Shown piece after piece: positions 56,514 to 64,000 of a stretch of DNA of 64,000 bases (the stretch's first letter is position 1; each line of letters begins with the position of its first letter). The translations under genes and the position numbers were made by a program. The notes beneath the pieces are model-generated. The model was not told the origin of the DNA. It searched no databases and saw only the letters and a list, made by a program, of their open reading frames with translations. This stretch comes from Isoetes taiwanensis (Eukaryota > Streptophyta > Lycopodiopsida > Isoetales > Isoetaceae): assembly GCA_021234155.1 (NCBI GenBank), contig JAJEKV010000670.1, positions 1 through 64,000 on the forward strand. Direction: 5' to 3'.

Positions 56514-56850
56514 AACAAAAGCAAGTTATAACTAACTCTTTGGATCATTTTTTTCTAGCATAAGTGTTGATAGAAAAGTCCAAATGAGCTCTTGTTTGGT
56601 GCAATAGATAGATCTCATTGAGATCTTTCCAACCTTGAGTATCTTTTAGTGCCGTGGGATAGTAAAAATGGTAAAAACCATATTTTTGGGTTTTTGACAA
56701 TCATAAGTGGTTAAAATATGAGCAAAGCACATAAGGTTGGAAAGATCTCAACGAGATCTATCTATTGCACTAAACGAGCTCATTTGGACTTTTCTATCAC
56801 TAGAAAATGTGATCCAAAGGATAGTTATCCCAGCTTTTGTCCGACCGACC
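56514..56850. mobile_element. Foldback/MITE-like element with about 115-bp arms
   Basis: The left arm (about 56,514-56,633) and right arm (about 56,733-56,850) are inverted copies: ACAAAAGC at the outer ends, then CTTTGGATCA, TGATAGAAAAGTCCAAATGA, ATAGATAGATCTC(A/G)TTGA and GATCTTTCCAACCTT. The loop is about 100 bp. No coding capacity. Target duplication not evident. Confidence 0.75.
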
Positions 56851-57545
56851 GCTCGATTTCTGATTCAGTAGTTCATTTATCTTCATTTGGCTTAGTTGGC
56901 ATGTTTTGAAGGCCCTTTTTTAATCTCAAAAAAACCCTAATGCTCATCCCGCAAGCTTTCAGGTAAGTCCTTTCTTGCAAGAGAATTTATTTATTTGCAA
57001 AGGTGAGTAATATTTCTGACTGCCAATTAATCCAGAATTTTCAGATCAAGAAACAAGATATTTCCGCATATTTCATTCTAGAATGGGACTCGCATGAAAC
57101 CAACAAACTGCCCGATCCAACCCGGCTAGGCTTCTCATTCATCTCAGCAGATTTTCTACAATGGTGGATAGTGGGTAGCCGCACACATGCGAACTACCCA
57201 CGAAAAATAAAGGGAAAATCCAATTATATCATTTGGACCCTAAAGAATACAATGCTAATAGATATTTGGCTGGTGTACCTGCCGAAAGCTTATCATTGGG
57301 ATTAAAAAACCCTGCCCTTTCGGGTTTTCGAGGAAAAACCCTAGTGATAAGCCTTCGGCAAGGCGCTTGGACAAACGTAAGGCATAAGAATCGCTGCCAA
57401 CCCACGAATGGAAAAGTTGAAACCAGTAGGCCGGGAACAACACGCATCATCAACAAAACAACAAGACAAAACAAACCTCCTCAGTGGAGGGGCTGATCAC
57501 ACGCGCCAGCGGCAAAATACAAAAACAAAGAAAGGGGGGAGGGTG
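56851..57545. other. Spacer with a long hairpin
   Basis: CGAAAGCTTATCATTGGG (about 57,282) pairs with CCCTAGTGATAAGCCTTCGG (about 57,338-57,358), with an inner AAAACCC/GGGTTTT pair, giving a hairpin of about 78 bp. The box TCTAGAATGG(G/A)ACTCGCATGA at 57,078 recurs at 57,721. No gene. Confidence 0.55.
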
Positions 57546-58075
57546 GGTTCAAAGAGAATAAGGTATCACAGAGAGAAGAGGAAGCCACCGATGAGAAGTT
57601 GATGCGCAATCGCGCCCTAAATAGCTTAACTCCCAACTTAATGGGCATACCGCATGCATACCAAAAATGTCATGCTCGCCCCATTCTAGAATGGCGATCC
57701 GATGTCTCGGATCGATAGGATTCTAGAATGGAACTCGCATGAAACCAACAAAACCGCCAATAATACGGAGGACTTCCTTAACAAACTAGGATCGAGGACG
57801 AAGGTCACAGATGAAGGCTAAAGGACGAAAGGATGAAGATGAAAGAACGGGCCAATTGGCCAAAACCAGGAGAAGCCCCTCCCTGTCTGGAAACAATTCA
57901 AAGAGAATAAGGTACTACCTGAGAAGAGGAAGTGCTAGATGAGAAGATTAATCGCGCCCTAAAATAGCGAACTCCCCAACGAGAATGGGCATCGTCACCG
58001 CATGCATGCAAAAACATGCATGCTCGTCCCATTCTAGAATGGCGATCTGATGTCTCGGATCGATGGGATTGTTCT
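57546..58075 (+). repeat. Two direct copies of an about 175-bp unit
   Basis: The unit CAAAGAGAATAAGGTA...GCGCCCTAAA...CATGCTCG(C/T)CCCATTCTAG...GATGTCTCGGATCGAT occurs at about 57,548-57,717 and 57,897-58,068. Copies differ by scattered changes and short indels. Function unknown; possibly ends or internal repeats of an element. Confidence 0.75.
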
Positions 58076-58267
58076 AAGCTTCTTTCCTTTATGTACCTTT
58101 GTAAAATGGCATTTCGTAGGTTTGATCATGTTGGAAGAACAAGCCTTTAGTTTTGTTTGTATATCAACAACAATTTAGCAGTGTTGAAATTGTTCATTTC
58201 TGTATGTTATATATTTTTGTATGAAGTACAAAAAGCAGTTGCAGAGACCATTATATAAGTTGATGGT

Positions 58268-58425
58268 GGCTATGGAACTTGATTTGTGTGGTAACTTAAG
58301 TTTTTGTCAGGCCATATAATATGGAACTTGGTTCATTTTTATAGCATGTAGTACAAAAAGCAGATGGCTATGGAACTTGATTTGTGAGGTAACTTGGAAG
58401 TTTTTGTCACATCATATAATATGGT
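58268..58425 (+). repeat. 98-bp tandem duplication
   Basis: GGCTATGGAACTTGATTTGT...GGTAACTT...TTTTTGTCA...CATATAATATGG appears at about 58,271-58,323 and 58,369-58,425, preceded by AGTACAAAAAGCAG in both. Confidence 0.75.
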
Positions 58426-59013
58426 TTTGTTATTTCCCAAGGATGCAATCGACTTTATTTTGAGTATTAAAATGACTACTTTGCACATGAACGTTGGGTT
58501 TACAAGGTGTATTCCATTGTTTATACATCACTACTAATGCATGTTACTTTTACAATTTGCAAAGAATGCATTGTTGATGTAATGCATGTTGCTTATACAA
58601 ATGTGAAACCAATACAACAATAGTGAAGATTATAGAGGACTACTAATGCATGTTCACACAAATATGGAAACAATATAATGATGGTGAAGTTTATGTAATA
58701 GCCTCATACAAATTTATGACATAGAGGGCCCAAGCCCAAGTTCGTGATACTTCTGTCTTATTCCATAGGCTGAAATACTAATAATGAATCATTTCAAATG
58801 GTGTTGCTTGATATAATGGATAGTGATATTCTAGATGCGTTGTTGTCGAAGTTGCACATATGAATGTTAAAGGCCGAGTAAAAATACATGCCAAGACATT
58901 AGCCCGGCGACACTGAACACACGTTTACTAGTTTTTTTTAATATATAATATTTAATTTTGTCTTTTAATATATAATATTAAACTAAAAGGGAGATCCTCT
59001 CCCCTCCAACTCT
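58426..59013. other. Unassigned spacer
   Basis: No gene or element recognised; AT-rich, with several CTACTAATGCATGTT words. Confidence 0.3.
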
Positions 59014-59240
59014 TGCTTGAAGTTTACAAACCCCCCACATCTTCTCCTCAACTTGTGCCTTGGGCTATTCCCTCTTCTTCTCCTTAAATGTGCCCCTCTT
59101 CCACTCCCTCAACTTGTGCCCTCTTTTCTCCCTTTCCCTCCCCCACATCTTCTCCTCAACTTGTGCCCCTTAGCCCTTCCCCTCTCTTCTCCTCCCCCCC
59201 CCCCAAAAAAAAAAAAAAAAAAAAAACAAAAACAAAAAAC
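59014..59240 (+). repeat. Pyrimidine-rich tandem repeat with C/A runs
   Basis: CCCCACATCTTCTCCTCAAC with TTGTGCC recurs at about 59,034 and 59,142 with CTCTTCC-type fill, then C10 and an A-run of about 26. Pro/Leu/Ser-rich frames are compositional. Confidence 0.8.
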
Positions 59241-59875
59241 CCTTATAAATATTGTGAACTTTTCAGCTCACTGTTTGTAAATATTGTGGAAAATATCAAG
59301 AACCAATTCTTGTTATGAGATGTGAAAATCTTGTAGTGCTTCGAAGTAAAATCACAAATTTTTTATGGTATCCCACTTTAACTGTATGAGGCCCATCTGT
59401 TGGAATGTGTCCCTCTTTAATGTAACGCGACTTTTGTTCTCTATCTATAACATTCTATTGTACCTGAAATATATAGTCCCATAAATGCCTTCCACACGTC
59501 AACGACTAATGCCCGCCATCGCCGGATACATGTGTCTAGTTGTTCTTATAAGAGCAGAGTACACCTTTATAGCTGCATGCATCATCTCTCGTCCAATATG
59601 CGATAAATATCAAACGGAGCATGGGTGCAGAGCGATTTCAAGCTTTTAAAGCTTTGAATGCCTTTTCTTCACACGAATTTAGAAACTGTGGCCCTTGCAA
59701 AATTACATTCATCGTCATAGCCAGAAACATGAAGCATATGAAGCAAATTATACAAGACGGCCATGTCCTATCGCTACCTCATGCAAAATGCACGTGTGGC
59801 CGAGCGTGGCCAGTTGCTTATGCCACATAACACTGAGGGCCTTTCGTGAAATTGGAACATCCAACATCTAGCAGC

Positions 59876-59990
59876 ATATTTTATCAACCCACCTCCCAAA
59901 GTTTTTCCTTGGGACAACCCAAAACGCATATTTTATCAACCCACCTCTTAAAGTTTTGCCCTTACGGCAACCCAAAAAACATAGAAATGT
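59876..59990 (+). repeat. About 54-bp tandem duplication
   Basis: CATATTTTATCAACCCACCT...AAAGTTTT..CCTT....CAACCCAAAA occurs twice in a row (about 59,876-59,929 and 59,929-59,981). Confidence 0.7.
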
Positions 59991-60611
59991 ACGAGCATCT
60001 TAAATATCATCCACTGTCATGTTTGAACCAGCCTAAAATCTGAAAAACTCCATGTGTTTTTTGGGTTGCCCCTAGGGGGCTAAACCCTTGCTCATGTGGG
60101 TTTTTAGCATATTCTAAGCATATGCTGGATATTCTTAAAATATGCTAGAAACTGCTCCAAACTGGCTCTTGGCTATAAACTGGCGGTCGCCTCTGTTTGT
60201 GGTTTAGCCCAGTCGCATGTGTTCGAATCAGCAAACCGGCATCCATTCTATAGGAGATCCGGCACTTCATAGTGGCGCAATGCAGGGTACGCCTGTGGCA
60301 GACTTCTAGATTTGTGGCAGACTTCGGTTGGCATTTTGGCACCAGCTCAGTTGGCATATTGCAATTGGCATGCTTGAAAGGTTGAACCAATGATTGTGAT
60401 CTAAGGTTTCAGCCTTGATTGTGCTCCTCATTGGCAAAACAGAAGCAGGGACTAAATCCTTAGCCTTCTGTGTTAAATCCTTTACCTCTTTTGCATAAAA
60501 TGATGAAAGTTCGAAATTAGTTTGAATAACTTATATAATTTTGTTCTCTGAGACGAGAGTAAGCAATAGATTCTAATGTGAGTACCACGTTGCCAGGGGA
60601 AATCTACCAAA
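59991..60611. other. Spacer before the sulfate transporter exons
   Basis: Contains a GGGTTGCCCCTAGGGGGCTAAACCC-type palindrome near 60,062 and AGCATAT(T/G)CT repeats near 60,110. May include 5' introns of the fragment that follows; no exon identified. Confidence 0.3.
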
Positions 60612-62008
60612 AAGCTAAGATTTATGCAAGCAGCAGGTCCCATGACAGCTGTGGTCCTTGGTACTGTGGTTGTCAAACTGTTCCCTATTCCACATGTTAC
60701 AGTGGTGAGAATTAACTGTCGTATTTTAGACCTATAGTAGCAGTTTATTTTTGTATGTCTTTTTCGATTCTAGAGTGATCACAATAGATTTTGGAAGTGT
60801 ACATTCCAGTATAGTACTTGAAGAATATGCTATTATTCACAACATGAATGCCTAAGCTCAGCAAAATGCATTGGAATCTATCATTACCAGCATAAAGTAC
60901 TGACAGCTGCTTAAATGTGCGCCAATGTTGGCTACTGTTCTTATTCTTAGCTTAAACGTTTTGGAACGTCCAATCTTATCATTCCTCGCTATATCTCACT
61001 TTGAAAAGTTTGGCATTCTCTAGTCTCATTATGTACATGGTTCTTGAAATAAACAAGATTGCCCGGGTATAATGTGTTTGAGAAGTGTTGCCCTATGCAG
61101 GTTGGGCCGATTCTTCAGGGGCTCCCTTCCTTTTCAGTTGATTTTCCTTTTGAGCATGCTAAAGAGCTTGTGAGTGTAGCTTTTGTAATTACTGGCGTAG
61201 CAATCCTGGTAAGCCATAGACATGGTTTTCAATGGGCCAAAGCCTTTATTTCTTTATTCTATTGTCTTTGATGAATTGACTATCCAACAAGAATCTGTGG
61301 GTATTGCAAAAGCCTTGGTTGCGAAAAATAACTATGAGCTTGACTCTAATCAGGAGGTACTTTGGCCCTCGATGATTTATAATCTTTTATTGTTGCCAAT
61401 TCCTAGAGTCGCTAATGCACGTGGCCAATTTGAGAGAGAGGACTAGGGTACTACTTACTTTACAGTTGATGCATGTGTCCAACTTAAGAGTGAGGACTAG
61501 GGCACCAGTTGCTTTATAGTTTTAGTTTGCGCAAACTTTGCACTGACCAACTTGAATGGGAATTTAGTGTCTTTAGTAGCATGTCTAAAGATCATATCCT
61601 AAACAAGGTTTTATTGTCTCTCTCTTTGCACCAACTTTTTGCTTGGGAGTTGCAAATATAGTTGGGTCATTCTTCCATTCATATCGTATAACCGGTAAGC
61701 TATAGAGCTTCTCCTTCATGTTCTTCCTTTTGTTCTTCCATTTTTTCCATCTCACGTTCCATCAAGTTGTTGTTTGTGATGCACAGTTCCTAACAATTTA
61801 TTTCATATAGAAATTGGTTCTAATCTTGTCATTGAATTATTATGATTATTTTGTATGCATTGCAGTTTCATTTTCTAGATCAGCTGCCAATCATGAAACG
61901 GGAGCAAAGACTGGGGTCACTGGTATTATAACTCTAGGTGGTGCCCTATTGTTTCTGACCCCTCTTTTCCAAGGTGTTCCTCAAATAAGTTATTATGGCT
62001 TGTTGTAG
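60612..62008 (+). pseudogene. Sulfate transporter (SULTR/SLC26) fragment
   Basis: Four exons in family order: about 60,612-60,714 (AAGPMTAVVLGTVVVKLFPI), 61,101-61,208 (ILQGLPSFSVDFPFEHAKEL and ITGVAIL, acceptor TATGCAG, donor GTAAGC), 61,292-61,356 (ESVGIAKALVAKNNYELDSN), and 61,866-62,008 (FSFSRSAANHETGAKTGVTG and LGGALLFLTPLFQGVPQ). The sequence fits plant SULTR proteins, perhaps SULTR4-like. The exon that should encode GLGxANIxGSxFSAYP between the third and fourth is missing, and 5' and 3' parts and the STAS domain are absent. Family members carry sulfate across membranes; this piece cannot. Confidence 0.87.
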
Positions 62009-63329
62009 ACGAATTATCGTTGTGAAAAATATCTCCACATGCAGACCATCAACGTGAACTTTTCTTTTCTCCTATGAAGCTACATTGACTTCCTTAGAAT
62101 GTTACGCCGTGTGCTCCACTTGCATGGATGTATCCTATTGTTTAAATTCGGTTTTTCCGATCTAGAGGAAAACTTTTTAGATTTTTTTTTAAGTTAGTTT
62201 TCTAAGGTTTGGGGTTTTTTTGGCTGGCGGAAAATTTTCACGGTATTCCAAAAATCGGGCCTTGGCCTTTACCACGAAATCCAATCATGGGGGCTCTTAA
62301 TCCCCAATTTTTAGCGGCATGAGCAGAACATGGAAGATCTGAGCTACGATTTCGGCATGGAAGAGACGTCTAGCAGAAGCAAGTCGGCATAATAGCCCTA
62401 ACTATGATCGGCGTAGATGGTTCTGGCCTTCATCGTTTTGTGGTTATCTGGGCATTTGTGCAATAGAAATAGTAGTTTGTCTTCTGAACTATCTCTGTGC
62501 AATTCCGGTAAGAAAAATTTGAGACGCATCTGATCTCGGAGCGAAGACGTCTTCTGCGCAGGTATGTTCAGTCCTTTTTAAAGCTTTGTATACGATGCTT
62601 ACTTCTCTAACTACTACTATGCTATCATGTGACATCATGACGTTTTGGTATGCTTTTCTGGCGTGGATAGGACATAGGACATAACTAGGAGTTTTTCTTC
62701 TTTGTGCAATCCTATGCACCGCTTTGAAATAGTTTTGTTGCAGCACCACTACATCGGCATGGATGACACCTATGTGGTTGTAGGGATGCATATCTCATTG
62801 CTTCAGGATCCCATCGTTGAATAGACTGCAACCAGAAGTGTAACTATTAGCAGAGCACATGATCTCCATGATTGATAGGTACACATTAGTTTTGTGGGCA
62901 GATTATGGATCCTAGATGGTCTATCAGATTGTATTGATCAGAGCAGAAGTGGCATCTTAAAAATTATGAACAGAAATTTATTGCATATGCTTTCTCTTTG
63001 CATGAAAGTTCTGTCCTGAAGCATGTGATTTGGTGCTTAAGATTATGCCAAATATGACAGTATGTAGGAACCAAAGGCATGCCAACAGAATATGACTCTT
63101 TTTATGAAGTCCTCATAGAAGTCCAGGACAAAATGGAATGATAATTTTTATGAGACTATATATTGAAACCCAAAGAAGCATGACGACTTGCATTGTATTT
63201 GTGAACATGAAGTTGAGAAATAATTGTACATGGAACATGATGATTGGGACATATGCTTAACAAGGGAAATTGATGTATACAGATGCATTGTTCAACAGAG
63301 GTCATCGCGGGATGTCGTTATTTGAAAAT
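62009..63329. other. Spacer between sulfate transporter and PPR relics
   Basis: No gene recognised. Short frames on both strands (for example 62,489-62,791 minus) show no motif. Confidence 0.3.
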
Positions 63330-63960
63330 CTATGATGGCAGGCTATGTTCAAATTGGCAGACTTGAGAAAGGTTTAGTACTGTTTGAGCAAATGCCTAAC
63401 CCTGATGTCTTTGCTTGACCATCATGATTTCAGCCCATGACCAGCAAGGGGATCGTGCAGAAGCTTTTAGTTATTTAAAAAAAAATGCCATGGCGCAGTG
63501 TAGTGTCTTGGGATTTTATGATCTCAGCCCACATTCAACACGACCAACTTCAGGAAGCAATTAAACGTTTCTAGCAAATGCCCGAGCGAAGTATTGCACA
63601 CGTAATACAATTATTGCAGTTTATGTTGGCAAATAAACTTGGAGGAGGCATTTGCATTATTTTAAGCATATTGTTGTTGCATGGACTGCAATTATTTCAG
63701 CCTATGCTTAGCAGGGTCTGTTAAGGGAGGCCTTGAAACTGTTTCTGCCACAACAGGATGTGGTATCAACTACTGCCATGATATCAGCTTATGGCCAAAG
63801 CGACCAGCTGAGGAGACCATTCAGCTCTTTCATTATCTATCTGCTGAAGGTATTTCACCACATTTGCCATCTTTATTGATGCATGTACCGACATGGCTGC
63901 CTTGGCCGAAGGAAACAGTTGGCCTCTTATTTCGATTTCTTCAGGTTTGAACAAGCTCGG
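63330..63960 (+). pseudogene. Pentatricopeptide-repeat (PPR) protein fragment
   Basis: Successive motifs in changing frames: MMAGYVQIGRLEKGLVLFEQ with MPNPDVFA (stop where Trp is expected), TIMISAHDQQGDRAEAF, MPWRSVVSWDFMISAHIQHD with QLQEAIKRF, MPERS, AWTIIISAYA-like, and REALKLF. The pattern (VxxWxxMIxxYxQxGxxxEAxxLFxxMPxR) is that of plant PLS-type PPR proteins, which bind organelle RNA in editing or processing. At least five stops or shifts within 630 bp mark it as dead. It may continue past the window's right edge. Confidence 0.82.
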
Positions 63961-64000
63961 GGCTCCAAATATTTGAGTGAAAACGTATGGAGCACATATG

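Noticed and set aside
59017-59318. Pro/Leu/Ser-rich plus frames
   Set aside because: They lie on a CT-rich tandem repeat followed by C and A runs.

Overview
This window looks like a repeat-dense intergenic stretch of a large land-plant nuclear genome. There is no bacterial-style gene packing. Instead there are spliced exon remnants with GT..AG borders, plant HAK/KUP and sulfate transporter fragments, a PPR-protein fragment, and copia, gypsy, L1-type LINE, SINE and hAT-like elements. Two large transposase types seen here (one with DUF7869-like HTHDDID and QLDNC motifs, one with DGCALQFK and SHGKG motifs) are not typical of flowering plants. With the decayed PPR fragment they suggest a non-seed plant such as a fern or lycophyte; that is an inference. 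I see no clearly intact host gene: nearly every coding stretch carries stops, frameshifts or insertions.

Layout. 1-13,791: a degraded Ty3/gypsy element on the minus strand (5' LTR 12,234-13,791, PBS, gag remnant, protease and start of RT at the left edge), split by a 7,227-bp DNA transposon (3,378-10,604) with 24-bp inverted ends, a 4-bp target duplication and two convergent genes. 14,180-17,450: a long polypurine tract broken by two direct copies of a tRNA-like SINE unit. 19,424-19,974: a copia-type LTR copy. 19,975-28,970: a LINE (LINE-A) whose ORF1 is split by a 3,990-bp hAT-like element (21,168-25,157) carrying exons of a potassium transporter and of other genes. 29,366-32,978: a copia remnant (integrase, RT, RNase H, 3' LTR) with a SINE inside RNase H. 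34,864-36,899: a DUF7869-type transposase pseudogene. 38,160-42,530: a decayed gene split by a second hAT-like element (38,946-42,513) that holds a Tudor-like exon. 42,533-44,255: a small LTR-like element with a 35-bp minisatellite. 46,600-53,130: an antisense LINE fragment, then a second LINE (LINE-B). 53,131-60,000: microsatellite, SINE, a foldback element and local duplications. 60,612-62,008: sulfate transporter exons. 63,330-63,960: PPR motifs.

How it fits together. The window is a nest of insertions that can be ordered by target duplications and by reading frames that close when an insert is removed. The most notable result is a pair of related gene-carrying hAT-like elements. They share the terminus CCCGGGGGxTTCACC and perfect 8-bp target duplications, and carry host exons with their splice sites. 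Second is the 7.2-kb transposon with an unusual transposase and a 4-bp duplication. Third is a LINE lineage whose ORF1 contains tandem PPTxVGG-type repeats encoded by palindromic DNA, seen in both LINE-A and LINE-B.
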